Shown here piece after piece: positions 25,404 to 35,427 of a stretch of 64,000 nucleotides of DNA. Below the pieces are notes generated by a model. That model had not been told where the DNA came from, ran no database searches, and saw only the letters and a list, made by a program, of their open reading frames with translations. The stretch covers positions 992,001 through 1,056,000 of the forward strand of contig NZ_CP055156.1 in NCBI RefSeq assembly GCF_014217805.1, written 5' to 3'. Origin of the DNA: Adhaeribacter swui. GTDB taxonomy: Bacteria; Bacteroidota; Bacteroidia; Cytophagales; Hymenobacteraceae. The translations under genes and the position numbers were made by a program. Within the stretch, counting starts at the first letter, position 1. Each line of letters opens with the position of its first letter.

Positions 25404-25545
25404 CTGCGTAGAAAGATGACTCAATTAATTCTAATCATCAATCAATTTTTTAAAATTTTAATAAAAAACTAGATTGACATTGCTACTGAATTGAACCTAA
25501 CAAAACATCGGCAATTATTAGCAGAAATAATGCTATTAGTTACGA

Positions 25546-25600
25546 CAAGCCGCCTCTCCTCCCCTGTTTTTAGGGGAGGTCCCGCAGGGGGAGGGGTATT
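25546..25600 (+). repeat. REP-like dispersed element, direct copy
   Basis: The sequence ctcctcccctgtttttaggg followed by gaggtcccgcagggggaggggta is the same family as 20671-20729. It lies 30 bp upstream of the FAH-hydrolase start, so it is probably in the 5' UTR or promoter region. Confidence 0.6.
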
Positions 25601-25629
25601 TTAAACTTATAACCTACTTGATATATTAA

Positions 25630-26487
25630 ATGAAATTAATTCGATTTGGAGAGCCCGGCCAGGAAAAGCCCGGCTTGCAATTGCCTGATGAGCGCCGCAT
25701 AGATGCCAGCGCCTTCGGCGAAGATTACACCGAACAGTTTTTTGCTACCGATGGTTTAACGCGCCTGCAGGCCTGGGCCGACGCCAATGCGGCTACGGCT
25801 CCCGAAGTTGGCAGTGAAGTACGTTTAGGGCCGCCCATTACGCGCCCCAGCAAAATTATTTGCATTGGTTTAAATTACTCCGACCACGCCAAAGAAACGG
25901 GTGCCGCTACGCCAGCCGAACCTATTGTTTTCTTTAAAGCTACCTCTTCTTTGGTTGGCCCGAACGATGATTTAATTATTCCGAAAAACAGCGAAAAAAC
26001 CGATTGGGAAGTAGAACTAGCCGTGGTAATTGGTAAAAAAGCTACTTACGTAGACGAAGCCGATGCCCTGGATTACGTTGCCGGTTACGCCTTGCACAAC
26101 GACTACAGCGAGCGGGCGTTCCAGTTAGAGCGCGGTGGCCAGTGGGTAAAAGGTAAAAGTTGCGACACGTTTGCTCCTCTTGGACCATTTTTAGCTACCA
26201 AAGACGAAATTGCCGATGTGCACAACTTGCGGTTATGGCTTACCCTAAACGGCGAAACCAAGCAGGATGGCAATACCAGCAATCTTATTTTTAACGTACC
26301 TTACGTGGTTAGTTATTTAAGCCAGTTTATGTCGCTGCTTCCCGGCGATATTATTTCTACGGGTACTCCGGCCGGCGTTGGATTGGGTTTTAAACCGCCG
26401 CAATACTTAAAACCCGGCGACGTAGTAGAATTGGGAATTGATGGTTTGGGTGTCTCGAAACAAGTAGCCCGAGCGTTAAATGCTTAA
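25630..26487 (+). CDS. Fumarylacetoacetate hydrolase family protein (possible 2,4-diketo-3-deoxy-fuconate hydrolase)
   Basis: This 285-residue protein has the FAH C-terminal domain from about residue 75: SKIICIGLNYSDHAKETG, PIVFFKATSSLVGP, the metal-binding DWEVELAVVIGK, YALHNDYSER, KSCDTFAPLGP and ISTGTPAGVG. The Glu/Asp metal ligands of the family are in place. In sugar-acid pathways this group cleaves 2,4-diketo-3-deoxy-fuconate or -rhamnonate. Its neighbour SDR and the fuconolactonase-like gene at 31986 support, but do not prove, that role. Confidence 0.9.
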   Translation: MKLIRFGEPGQEKPGLQLPDERRIDASAFGEDYTEQFFATDGLTRLQAWADANAATAPEVGSEVRLGPPITRPSKIICIGLNYSDHAKETGAATPAEPIVFFKATSSLVGPNDDLIIPKNSEKTDWEVELAVVIGKKATYVDEADALDYVAGYALHNDYSERAFQLERGGQWVKGKSCDTFAPLGPFLATKDEIADVHNLRLWLTLNGETKQDGNTSNLIFNVPYVVSYLSQFMSLLPGDIISTGTPAGVGLGFKPPQYLKPGDVVELGIDGLGVSKQVARALNA

Positions 26488-26490
26488 TCT

Positions 26491-26536
26491 AATAACAGGC
26501 AGTACAAGCTAAAACTTAAGCTGCCTGTTATTTTTA
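26491..26536 (+). terminator. Intrinsic terminator
   Basis: The sequence aataacaggcag (26491-26502) pairs with ctgcctgttatt (26521-26532) and is followed by TTT. The 18-base loop contains a small inner pairing. Confidence 0.75.
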
Positions 26537-26874
26537 CATGTAACTTTTTCTTAAAATTAGTTATACTTTTCTGGCATTATTCTATAATTTCATAATTAGG
26601 ATTTTTTTAATTTATATTTTCTATTAATATTCCCTTTCTTTCTTCATCTTACTTCTTATTTTCTATATTGAACAAATCTCCTACCTACCAAAAACTGTTA
26701 AATTTCAAAGTATTTCTGCTATCCTGATCTATCACTTATGTAATGCTGCCTCAAAACTTTTATTAAAAAAAGCTTCTTTTGAATTTATTTGGCACATAAA
26801 ATGTGTTAACAATTATAATTTTCCCGATAACAAGTTCTTGTTTCAAAGTTCTGCCATTTATTTAATTGCTTTGC
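26537..26874. other. Gene-free AT-rich interval before the sensor kinase
   Basis: About 340 bp with no ORF of coding character, no repeat and no clear TAnnTTTG box. Confidence 0.4.
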
Positions 26875-29800
26875 ATGCCAGCTAAAAATTTTACTTTACT
26901 TGCCCCGTCCGAAGAAGCGAAAAGATTAAATACGCTGTACCAATACGAAATACTGGATACCGAGGCAGAAGCTGATTTTGATGCTATCACGCAATTGGCT
27001 TCCCAAATTTGCAATACGCCTATTGCGCATATATCTTTTATTGACCAGGATCGGCAATGGTTTAAATCGATAATCGGTCTGAAATTTACCGAAATAGCGC
27101 GTAGTAATTCATTGTGCCAATATACTATTCTGGATGACAATATTCTGGAAGTAGAAGATTCGTCGGAACACGAGTTGTTTTGTAAATACCTTGCTGTAAC
27201 CCAGGACCCGCCAATTCGCTTTTATGCCGGCGCTCCTTTAATTACCTCAGATGGTTACCGGATAGGTACTTTGTGCGTGCTTGATAAAAAATCCAGATCC
27301 TTAACCAATGCGCAACGTCAGTCCTTACAAACCCTGGCACAAGGCGTGATAACTAGCTTAGAACTCCGTTTTCATCGCAGAAAATTAGAACAAGAAAATC
27401 AACGGTTGAACCTTCATAAGATGCTGTTTAACAATAGCGTGGAGATGATGTGCATCATTGATTTAAAAACAAGCTTGTTTATAGAAGTAAATGCGGCGGT
27501 TAAGACCATAATGGGCTTTGAACCGCACGAACTTATTGGCCAATCGGTTTTAGACTTTATTCATCCCGAAGATTTAAATAACTGGATTAACTTACTCGAG
27601 AAATTGCCTGCTGGAGAGGCCATAGAATCAGAATCGAGGTACTTTGCAAAAGATGGTACCATCCGGTGGATTAGTTGCCGTAACCAAACCATTCATGGAA
27701 AAATATTTGCTACCGCCCGCGATATTACCCAATTACGGAAATCGGGTAGTGAAAACCTGAATGTAGAAAACCTGCTCATAAACGTACTGGACAACTCCCC
27801 TTCGGGGATTTGCGCTTTTCAATGCATCCGGGATGAAGCCCATCAAATAGTTGATTTTAAATGGTTAATGCTCAACCAGGCCGTAGAAAAAATTATCGAG
27901 CAAAAAGCCTCCGATGTCATTGGGCAGGCTTTTTCAAAGGTATCAAATTCCGAAAATTTAAAAATCCTCCTTCCTTTAGCTAAACAAGTAATCGACCAGA
28001 ATACGCCCATACAAGAAGAACTTTATTTTTACGGAAAAGATGGCCGGAAGAACTGGTACCAACTAATTGCCAATAAAATGGGGGATGGCCTGGTGGTAGT
28101 GGTAAATGATATTTCGGAACGTAAACTAAACGAAGAAGAACTTCAAAATCAGCGCACTTTTTACGAAAGCATTTTAAATAATATACCGTCGGATGTGGCC
28201 GTGTTTGATGCCGAACTACGCTACTTATTTGCGAACCCGCAAGCCATAAAAAATCCGGAGATACAGCAGTGGATTATTGGCAAAAATGATTTTGAATACG
28301 CAGCTTATCGCAACTGTAAACTAAGCATAGCCGAACAGCATACACAAAAAATACAAGAAGCTATCGTTAAAAAGCAAATTATGCAATGGGAAGAGACTAT
28401 TGCAGCTCCCGATGGCCAGCTATTTCATTATATGCGCCGGCTTAATCCTATTTTTGATGAAGCCAACAACCTGCAATACCTCATTGGCTATGGTTTTGAT
28501 ATTACCGATCGCAAAAATATAGAAACCGAATTGCAGTACCAGAAAGAGTTGGTGCAACAAGTAATAGATACCAACCCGAGTTTGCTGTATTTAAAAAATG
28601 AAGAAGGTCAATTTACCTTGGTAAACAAAGCCTTTGCTGATTTTTTTGGTTTACCGGCCGATCAGTTAATCGGGCAAAATTCAGCGGCATTCGAGTCCTC
28701 CCTGGAAGCCTCCGCGGTAAGCCAGAATCAGGATCATCAGGTTCTGGAAACCTGCCAATCCGTCGAGATAAAAGAATTAAACGTGTATCACCCTTTAAAA
28801 GACCAACAACTGTGTTTTAATCTTTTAAAAATACCGTTTATTCAAGCTGATAAAAAACCGCAGATATTGTGTATTGCCACCGATATTACTGAAGCCAAAG
28901 AGATAGAACGAAGCCTGCGGGAAAGCCAGAAAATGCTAACGGAATCGCAGCAAATTGCACATCTGGGTTCCTGGTACTGCGATTTAAAGTTAGAAAAAGC
29001 CGTTTGGTCCGACGAAACTTTCCATATTTTTGGATTGGAGCCTCACGAAGAACCGCCTAATTTTAAAGAAGTACTGCAGCTTTTGCACCCCGAAGATGCC
29101 CAAGCCTTAATTGGAAAGCTGCAGGAAACCATTGTTTATCAACAACCTTACACCGCAGAATCGCGAATAATGCTGCCCAATGGGCAAGTGCGCTACATTC
29201 AGGATGTGGGACGCACCGAATTAGATGAAACCGGCCAGCCTTGTCGTTTGGTGGGCACCATCCAGGATATCACTAACCACAAGAAAATTGAGCAGGAATT
29301 AATTCTGGCCAAAGAACAAGCCGAAGAATTAGTGCGGGCCAAGGAAATGTTTTTATCCATGATGAGCCACGAAATCCGGACGCCGTTAAATGCGGTTATT
29401 GGCATGTCGCATTTGCTTTTGCAAAGCAACCCCAAACCGGAACAAATCGAAAACTTAAAAGTGCTGCGTTTTTCCGGCGAAAACCTGCTTATCTTAATAA
29501 ACGATATTCTGGATTTTAGTAAAATAGAAGCCGGTAAAATTACCTTTGAAGAAACACCTTTTAACCTGCCTGATTTAATCTCCAGCGTAAAGCAATCGTT
29601 CCAGTACCAGGCCGATGAAAAAAATTTAAAAATTAAAGCCCGTCTCGATGCGGCTTTGCCCTCTGTTTTGGTGGGCGACCCCGTGCGATTAAATCAGATT
29701 ATTACTAATTTGCTATCTAACGCCATTAAATTTACTGCTCAGGGTAGCATTACCATGGATATTGTTCTGGAAGAAGAAACCAAAGAGCAGGCTACTCTAT

Positions 29801-30495
29801 CGTTTATAGTAACCGATACCGGCATTGGCATTCCGGAAGATAAACTTTCTGTTATTTTCGAAAGCTTTACCCAAGCCCAATCCGACACTACCCGCAAATT
29901 TGGTGGCACCGGCTTAGGTTTAACTATTACTAAACGCCTGATAGAGCTGCAAAACGGCACTATATCGGTAACCAGCACCTTGGGCAAAGGCAGCGTATTT
30001 ACAGTAACCATTCCGTTTAATAAAAGCCCGCAGCAAGTAGTAGCTCCTGATCAACCTTACTTTGATAACCCCAGCCAGAATTTAGAGAATGTGCGTTTGT
30101 TGCTGGTAGAAGATAATGAGGTAAACCAGTTTATTGCTATGCAGTTTTTAAAAAATTGGGGCATTACGCCAGATTGCGCTTTAAACGGGGAAGTAGCCGT
30201 AAACATGGCCCGGCAGCAAACCTACGATATAATTTTAATGGATTTACAAATGCCCGTAATGGATGGGTTTGAAGCCACCAAACAAATCCGGGAGCTGGGG
30301 GGCAGCTACGCCACTATACCCATTATTGCTTTAACGGCATCTGCCATGGTGGATGTACGGGAAAAGGCGCTGCATTACGGCATGAACGAACACGTAAGTA
30401 AACCTTTTAACCCGAACGAGCTGTATTCAAAAATTATTAAATACACCAACCCCGAAATTTTACCGGCTGCCATTTATCACAATAATTTTTTATAA
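26875..30495 (+). CDS. Hybrid sensor histidine kinase: GAF, five PAS-type domains, HisKA, HATPase, receiver
   Basis: The protein has 1206 residues from ATG 26875; a TTG three codons earlier is less likely. An N-terminal GAF domain (about 10-165, with [18 protein letters not shown]) is followed by five PAS/PAC units (about 185-295, 300-420, 425-560, 565-680, 685-805). The HisKA motif [17 protein letters not shown] has phospho-acceptor His832. The ATPase has N and G boxes ([32 protein letters not shown]). The C-terminal receiver has Asp1123 in [15 protein letters not shown]. No transmembrane segment is seen, so it is a cytosolic sensor. No DNA-binding partner is adjacent; its stimulus is unknown. 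Confidence 0.95.
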   Translation: MPAKNFTLLAPSEEAKRLNTLYQYEILDTEAEADFDAITQLASQICNTPIAHISFIDQDRQWFKSIIGLKFTEIARSNSLCQYTILDDNILEVEDSSEHELFCKYLAVTQDPPIRFYAGAPLITSDGYRIGTLCVLDKKSRSLTNAQRQSLQTLAQGVITSLELRFHRRKLEQENQRLNLHKMLFNNSVEMMCIIDLKTSLFIEVNAAVKTIMGFEPHELIGQSVLDFIHPEDLNNWINLLEKLPAGEAIESESRYFAKDGTIRWISCRNQTIHGKIFATARDITQLRKSGSENLNVENLLINVLDNSPSGICAFQCIRDEAHQIVDFKWLMLNQAVEKIIEQKASDVIGQAFSKVSNSENLKILLPLAKQVIDQNTPIQEELYFYGKDGRKNWYQLIANKMGDGLVVVVNDISERKLNEEELQNQRTFYESILNNIPSDVAVFDAELRYLFANPQAIKNPEIQQWIIGKNDFEYAAYRNCKLSIAEQHTQKIQEAIVKKQIMQWEETIAAPDGQLFHYMRRLNPIFDEANNLQYLIGYGFDITDRKNIETELQYQKELVQQVIDTNPSLLYLKNEEGQFTLVNKAFADFFGLPADQLIGQNSAAFESSLEASAVSQNQDHQVLETCQSVEIKELNVYHPLKDQQLCFNLLKIPFIQADKKPQILCIATDITEAKEIERSLRESQKMLTESQQIAHLGSWYCDLKLEKAVWSDETFHIFGLEPHEEPPNFKEVLQLLHPEDAQALIGKLQETIVYQQPYTAESRIMLPNGQVRYIQDVGRTELDETGQPCRLVGTIQDITNHKKIEQELILAKEQAEELVRAKEMFLSMMSHEIRTPLNAVIGMSHLLLQSNPKPEQIENLKVLRFSGENLLILINDILDFSKIEAGKITFEETPFNLPDLISSVKQSFQYQADEKNLKIKARLDAALPSVLVGDPVRLNQIITNLLSNAIKFTAQGSITMDIVLEEETKEQATLSFIVTDTGIGIPEDKLSVIFESFTQAQSDTTRKFGGTGLGLTITKRLIELQNGTISVTSTLGKGSVFTVTIPFNKSPQQVVAPDQPYFDNPSQNLENVRLLLVEDNEVNQFIAMQFLKNWGITPDCALNGEVAVNMARQQTYDIILMDLQMPVMDGFEATKQIRELGGSYATIPIIALTASAMVDVREKALHYGMNEHVSKPFNPNELYSKIIKYTNPEILPAAIYHNNFL

Positions 30496-30647
30496 TAGCG
30501 TTACTAACAAAGCTTAAGGTAAATGCCAGCCCCAATTTATTCCCGGAAATAAGTAATAATTTAAAATTTAAAAAAATCAGATCACCGAAATAAAGGCAAC
30601 CCATTTACCTGGTTTACGCTAAAGAAGCAGGTTAAAACACGTACTTT

Positions 30648-31985
30648 ATGCCCCCAAAAGCTGGTTTGGTAAACTTATTTTTTAAATTATTTTTATTTCA
30701 GGTACTGGTAATTCGTTTAGCCGCAGCGCAGGGCCAGGAAATGGCTCTGGCTTCGCCGGTAAATGCAGCGCCTTCGCCGCGGCCCGACCGGATTATTTTG
30801 AGCTGGGTAGCCGATCCTACCACTTCTTTTACGGCTACCTGGCGCACCGATAATTCAATAAAAACCCCTAAAGCCGAAGTAGCCATAGCCGATGCCTCGC
30901 CATTTTTTACCCAACAAGCCCAGGAAGTAAAAGCCAAAACCGAATCCCTTAAAACCGAAAACGGCGCCGCTCTGTACCACCACGTTACTTTCCAGAACTT
31001 AAAGCCCAACACGTTATACGCTTACCGCGTGGGCGATGGCACCTACTGGAGCGAGTGGTACCAGGTTAAAACTGCCAATAACCAACCCGAGCCTTTTTCA
31101 TTTATTTACCTGGGCGATGCGCAAAACGATTTGTTTTCGCTGTGGTCGCGTACCATCCGGGCCGCTTATGCCACCGCGCCACAGGCTAAATTCATGATTC
31201 ACGCCGGCGATTTAATTAACCACGCCGAAGCCGACGCGGAATGGCAAGAATGGTTTAGCGCCGGCAGTTTTATTCACGCCACCATACCCAGTTTACCTAC
31301 GCCGGGCAACCACGAATATACCCGCACCGTGGGCATTCCTACGCTTACCCGGTTGTGGCAACCGCATTTTACGTTGCCCGCCAACGGCATTAAAGATTTG
31401 CAAGACACCAATTATTACGTAGACTACCAGAACATTCGGATTATTGCGCTTAACTCCATGATGCACGTACCCGCGCAAGCCGATTGGTTGGAGAAAATTT
31501 TAAAAAATAATCCGCAGCAATGGACCTTTGTTTTTTTTCATTACCCGGTATTTTCAACGTCGGGCCGCAACGAAATTGGAAATTTAGCGAAGCACTGGAA
31601 ACCAATTTTTGATAAATATAAAGTAGATTTGGTGATGCAGGGCCACGAACATAATTACGCCCGGGGCACGAATCTGCCTTACGGTGTAAATTACAAAGAC
31701 GATCAGACCGGCACGGTGTACGTGGTATCGGTAAGCGGTCCTAAAATGTACGATATAAGTCCGGAAGAGTGGATGGCGCGAAAAGCCGAAAATACCCAGC
31801 TATATCAGGTTATCACCGTTGATCACGACCAGGTTCTCTATAAAGCCATTACCGTTACCGGCGAAGTATACGACCAATTTGAGCTACGGAAGCAACCAGG
31901 TCAACCGAATAAACTAACCAATTTTAAAAACAGCTTAAACCCGGAACGGCAGTTTAAAAACACTTTATCTAAACCCGAAAATTAA
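30648..31985 (+). CDS. Secreted purple acid phosphatase-like metallophosphoesterase
   Basis: This 445-residue protein has a signal peptide (to about RLAAAQGQ). A fibronectin-III-like purple-acid-phosphatase N-terminal domain (RIILSWVADPTTSFTATWR, NTLYAYRVGDG) is followed by the dimetal phosphoesterase core: IYLGDAQND, MIHAGDLINHAE, TPGNHEY, VFFHYPVFS and VMQGHEHNYAR. It should hydrolyse phosphomonoesters or related esters in the periplasm. Its stop codon TAA (31983-31985) is directly followed by the ATG of the next gene, so the two are expected to be co-translated. Confidence 0.93.
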   Translation: MPPKAGLVNLFFKLFLFQVLVIRLAAAQGQEMALASPVNAAPSPRPDRIILSWVADPTTSFTATWRTDNSIKTPKAEVAIADASPFFTQQAQEVKAKTESLKTENGAALYHHVTFQNLKPNTLYAYRVGDGTYWSEWYQVKTANNQPEPFSFIYLGDAQNDLFSLWSRTIRAAYATAPQAKFMIHAGDLINHAEADAEWQEWFSAGSFIHATIPSLPTPGNHEYTRTVGIPTLTRLWQPHFTLPANGIKDLQDTNYYVDYQNIRIIALNSMMHVPAQADWLEKILKNNPQQWTFVFFHYPVFSTSGRNEIGNLAKHWKPIFDKYKVDLVMQGHEHNYARGTNLPYGVNYKDDQTGTVYVVSVSGPKMYDISPEEWMARKAENTQLYQVITVDHDQVLYKAITVTGEVYDQFELRKQPGQPNKLTNFKNSLNPERQFKNTLSKPEN

Positions 31986-32822
31986 ATGATCAGGATAGAC
32001 GCGCACCAGCATTTCTGGCAATATTCACCCGCCACGCACGATTGGATAACTCCTGAAATGGCCGTTTTACAGCGCCATTATTTACCCGAAGATTTAGCGG
32101 GAAATTTAAAAAAAGCGGGTTTTACGGGCTGCGTAGCCGTGCAAGCGGCCCAAACCGAAGCCGAAACAGAATTTTTGTTAAATCTGGCAGTGGAATATTT
32201 TTTTATCAAAGGCGTAGTGGGTTGGGTAGATTTACGTGCCGACGATGCCAGGGAAAGATTAGCTTACTTTGCGCAGAATCCTTTGTTTAAAGGCGTACGC
32301 CACGTAGTGCAGGACGAGCCCGATAATTTATTCCTGATTCAGCCGGCTTTTTTGCGGGGCATCGCCTTGTTACAGCCGCTGGGCTTAACCTACGATATTT
32401 TGATATTCCCGCGGCATTTGCCGGTAGCTACCCAATTTGTAGTGCAGTTTCCGGAACAAAAGTTTGTGTTGGACCATTTGGCTAAGCCGTTCATCAAAAA
32501 AGGCGAGCTGCAACCGTGGGCCGAAAATTTAAAAAAACTGGCCAGCTATCCGAACGTCAGCGCTAAATTATCGGGCTTGGTTACCGAAGCCGATTGGGCC
32601 AACTGGCAACCGCAGGATTTAAGTCCTTACTTAGATATTGCCCTGGAAGCATTTGGCCCCGAAAGGCTGATGATTGGCTCCGACTGGCCCGTTTGCCGTC
32701 TGGCCGGGGAGTACGAAGCGGTGATGCAGGTAGTCGTGGATTTCGTTACGGCTCTTTCGCCGGATGAGCAAGCGGCTATACTGGGCAACAATGCCGTACA
32801 ATTTTATAATTTAAAAATGTAG
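31986..32822 (+). CDS. Amidohydrolase 2 family, L-fuconolactonase-like
   Basis: This 278-residue TIM-barrel hydrolase of the COG3618 group begins IRIDAHQHFWQYSPATHDWI, the HxHFW signature, then has GVVGWVDLR, FKGVRHVVQDEP, FVLDHLAKPFIKKG and the C-terminal metal site LMIGSDWPVCRLAGEY. Family members open L-fuconolactone or L-rhamnonolactone. The ATG abuts the stop of the phosphatase gene (zero spacing). With the SDR and FAH genes at 24570-26487 it would cover several steps of an oxidative deoxyhexose route. No dehydratase is visible. Confidence 0.9.
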   Translation: MIRIDAHQHFWQYSPATHDWITPEMAVLQRHYLPEDLAGNLKKAGFTGCVAVQAAQTEAETEFLLNLAVEYFFIKGVVGWVDLRADDARERLAYFAQNPLFKGVRHVVQDEPDNLFLIQPAFLRGIALLQPLGLTYDILIFPRHLPVATQFVVQFPEQKFVLDHLAKPFIKKGELQPWAENLKKLASYPNVSAKLSGLVTEADWANWQPQDLSPYLDIALEAFGPERLMIGSDWPVCRLAGEYEAVMQVVVDFVTALSPDEQAAILGNNAVQFYNLKM

Positions 32823-32921
32823 TTTAGCGTTCCGAAACTAACGTACCTTTATTTTTTAAAATTTTTGCTTTTTCACCCGTGGGTGAGCCAGCTTTTTACC
32901 TGTTACTTTAGCTTTTTCTTT

Positions 32922-33797
32922 GTGAGATACTCTGCCTGTTTTTCGAATAAACTAAACTGCAACCTGCTTTCTTCTTTTGTTATCCTGCTGAGTTTAGGGC
33001 TGGCAACGGCTTGTAACAACGACAAAAAAGAGACTACGGAGTCCAACACCACCACCCAGGCTCCGCCGCCGGTGGTAAGCCCGATTACCATGAATTACGA
33101 AGTGGTAAACACTTTCCCGCACGATACCACCGCTTTTACCGAAGGCTTGCTGCTGCACCAGGGCCAGTTATTCGAAAGTACCGGCTCCCCCACCGAAATG
33201 CCCCAAACCCGCTCCCTTATCGGCATTGTAGATTTAAAAACCGGTAAAATCGACGAAAAAATTGAGCTGGACAGAAACAAATACTTTGGCGAAGGCATGG
33301 TAATTTTAAACGATAAAATTTACCAGTTAACTTATACCACTAAGGTAGGCTTTGTGTACGATGCCAAAACTTTTAAAAAATTACAGGAATTTACCTTCCC
33401 GAGCCAGGAAGGCTGGGGCCTGACCACCGACGGCACGCATTTAATTATGAGCGACGGCACCAGCCAGCTCACGTACCTGGACCCGAATACGTTTAAAACC
33501 GTTAAAACCTTACAGGTAAAATACAACTACGACCCACTCGTAAACCTGAACGAACTGGAGTACATTAAAGGGGTGATTTACGCTAATATTTACACCACCA
33601 ACAGCATTGTGCGTATAGACGAAGCTACCGGCCAGGCCACCGGTATTCTGGATTTAAGCGCCTTAACCAACCAGGTAAAAAGCAAGTACCCTAACGCCCT
33701 GGAGCTAAACGGCATCGCTTTTAACCCAACTTCCGGCACTATTTACGTAACCGGTAAACTCTGGCCCAACATTTTTGAGCTGAGAATTAAGGCTTAA
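32922..33797 (+). CDS. Glutaminyl-peptide cyclotransferase (beta-propeller type), lipoprotein
   Basis: The reading frame is open from TTG 32865, but GTG 32922 gives a normal lipoprotein signal (LLSSFVILLSLGLATAC, lipobox Cys). After a Thr/Pro-rich linker the glutamine cyclotransferase domain follows: FPHDTTAFTEGLLLHQGQLF, EGMVILNDKIYQLTYT, GWGLTTDGTHLIMSDGT, LNELEYIKGVIYANIY and LNGIAFNPTSGTIYVTGK. It forms N-terminal pyroglutamate on exported proteins, a common modification in Bacteroidota, in the periplasm. It lies about 100 bp after the amidohydrolase. Confidence 0.92.
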   Translation: MRYSACFSNKLNCNLLSSFVILLSLGLATACNNDKKETTESNTTTQAPPPVVSPITMNYEVVNTFPHDTTAFTEGLLLHQGQLFESTGSPTEMPQTRSLIGIVDLKTGKIDEKIELDRNKYFGEGMVILNDKIYQLTYTTKVGFVYDAKTFKKLQEFTFPSQEGWGLTTDGTHLIMSDGTSQLTYLDPNTFKTVKTLQVKYNYDPLVNLNELEYIKGVIYANIYTTNSIVRIDEATGQATGILDLSALTNQVKSKYPNALELNGIAFNPTSGTIYVTGKLWPNIFELRIKA

Positions 33798-33868
33798 GAA
33801 ACAAATTGCCTCTGTTAATTTAGAGTTTATCATTGTTCGTAAGGTACTATTTACATTTAATAGGAGTA

Positions 33869-34603
33869 ATGATTTACAGGCAAATTAAACCGCATCCAGC
33901 TTTATCGGCCTACATTGATAGTTATTGGACCTTAGATTGTGAGGACAATAAACCGGAATGCGAGCGGATCTTTCCGGATGGATGCTGCGGCCTTGTTATC
34001 AACTTGGGAGAAAAGTGCACTACCGACAATGGGCTAGTAATCCTTCATGCAGGAAAACCCTATTTAGTTGGCCCCATGACTACCTTTAAAGAAACCAGTA
34101 TACCACCGGGTGGCCGTTTGATTGGTGTTTGCTTTAATCCTGCTGCGTTTTCACAGTTTTATTATCAATTTCCGCTATCCGAGGTTATTGATAAAACAGT
34201 AGATTTCGATCTGATACCAGAACGAACTATGCAGAAGCTAATGCAAAATACTGTTTCTTCGCTAAATGAGTACTTCGGCAATAGACTTACTTCTGAGAAA
34301 CACAACCTAATACCCATCATAAAAGATATTCAATTAGCGAAAGGCCAGATTAGTATTGACCAATTGGCGAGAAGAAATTTTATGACTTGCAGGCAATTAG
34401 AAAGAAGTTTTAAGAAACATATTGGCCTAAGCCCGAAAGAGTTTACCAAAATTACTCGCTTTCAAACCGCTTTTTTAAAAATTAAAAATAATTACCAGCA
34501 CAAAAGTTTACTGGATATTGCCTTTGATTGCGGGTATTACGACCATGCACATTTAACTAATGAGATAAAACAATATACCGGACTTACGCCTTCTGCTATT
34601 TAA
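33869..34603 (+). CDS. AraC family transcriptional regulator
   Basis: ATG 33869 is preceded by AGGAG (33862-33866), a Shine-Dalgarno-like site closer to the start than usual; a TTG 36 bases earlier is less likely. The 244-residue protein has an N-terminal DUF6597-type sensor (HPALSAYIDSYWTLDCED, RIFPDGCCGLVINLG) and a C-terminal HTH pair (ISIDQLARRNFMTCRQLERSF, LLDIAFDCGYYDHAHLTNEI). It precedes a DHFR-like reductase gene by 75 bp, but that gene has its own -7 box. The ligand is unknown. Confidence 0.9.
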   Translation: MIYRQIKPHPALSAYIDSYWTLDCEDNKPECERIFPDGCCGLVINLGEKCTTDNGLVILHAGKPYLVGPMTTFKETSIPPGGRLIGVCFNPAAFSQFYYQFPLSEVIDKTVDFDLIPERTMQKLMQNTVSSLNEYFGNRLTSEKHNLIPIIKDIQLAKGQISIDQLARRNFMTCRQLERSFKKHIGLSPKEFTKITRFQTAFLKIKNNYQHKSLLDIAFDCGYYDHAHLTNEIKQYTGLTPSAI

Positions 34604-34644
34604 TTTTGTCGTTTTTTTCCAAAGCCTAATCTATCCCAAGTTCC

Positions 34645-34652
34645 TAAATTTG
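34645..34652 (+). promoter_or_regulatory. -7 promoter box of the DHFR-like gene
   Basis: TAAATTTG matches TAnnTTTG and lies 26 bases before the start codon. No TTG occurs at the usual 19-base spacing. Confidence 0.45.
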
Positions 34653-34678
34653 TGGACATTTAAAATGATAAAGTAGTT

Positions 34679-35230
34679 ATGCGCAAAGTAATTTTGGATT
34701 TAGCCACCACCCTGGATGGCTACATTGAAGGGAGTAACGGCGAAATTGATTGGTGTATCATGGACGATGATATGGAATTTGAAAATTTTTTAAATTCCAT
34801 TGACACTATTTTCTACGGCCGGGTTAGTTACGATTTGTGGGGAAACTACCAGCCCGATTCTTCGGCCAGCCCTTCCGAAAAAGCAATCTGGCAAGCGGTT
34901 CATGCCAAAGAAAAATACGTATTTTCGAGCCATTTCCGGGATGATGCAAACGCCACTTTTATTACCTCCGACTTAGCGGAAAAAGTAGCCGAAATTAAAA
35001 ACAGCACCGGAAAAGATATATGGTTGTACGGCGGTGCGCAACTCATCACTACATTCAATAATCTGGGCCTGATTGACCTTTACCGGATTGCGGTACATCC
35101 CACGGTACTGGGTTCCGGTAAACCTTTATTTCAAAATTTAAAAAACCGGCTAAACCTAAAATTAGTCGATACCAAAGTTTTTCGATCTGGAGTAGTTCAA
35201 CTGATTTACGAGCCTATTACAAGCTTTTAA
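34679..35230 (+). CDS. Dihydrofolate reductase family protein (RibD C-terminal-like)
   Basis: This 183-residue single-domain reductase has MRKVILDLATTLDGYIEG at the N terminus, FYGRVSYDLWG, KDIWLYGGAQLITTF (NADPH-binding glycine motif) and RIAVHPTVLGSGKPLF near the end, typical of YyaP/RibD-C proteins rather than true FolA. It is probably a cytosolic NADPH-dependent reductase of unknown substrate. It converges on the HAD gene with a striking 58-bp palindrome between them. Confidence 0.9.
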   Translation: MRKVILDLATTLDGYIEGSNGEIDWCIMDDDMEFENFLNSIDTIFYGRVSYDLWGNYQPDSSASPSEKAIWQAVHAKEKYVFSSHFRDDANATFITSDLAEKVAEIKNSTGKDIWLYGGAQLITTFNNLGLIDLYRIAVHPTVLGSGKPLFQNLKNRLNLKLVDTKVFRSGVVQLIYEPITSF

Positions 35231-35271
35231 TTACCACTCAAACATACATCCGCAGTAACTTAAGTATTACG

Positions 35272-35329
35272 GGTTCTTCCGGAGGAAACTATTTAGCTAC
35301 GTAGCCAAATAGTTTCCTCCGGAAGAACC
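35272..35329. repeat. 58-bp near-perfect palindrome
   Basis: Arms 35272-35300 and 35301-35329 are reverse complements over 29 bp with one mismatch and no spacer (outer bases ggttcttccggaggaaac). It lies between the stops of two convergent genes. There is no T tract on the plus strand, so it is not a standard terminator. Confidence 0.9.
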
Positions 35330-35427
35330 GAATAAAATTATGTAATTTATCAGGTTACTCTGTAAATAAACTTACTTATAATCTGGGGCAACATCTTAAA
35401 AAAACGACTAATTTCGAGCTACTATAT

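Noticed and set aside
26866-26874. TTG start three codons before the sensor-kinase ATG
   Set aside because: An ATG follows at once and the GAF domain begins soon after it.
32865-32921. TTG start of the glutaminyl cyclase gene
   Set aside because: It adds 19 residues of mixed hydrophobic sequence before a complete lipoprotein signal that can start at GTG 32922.
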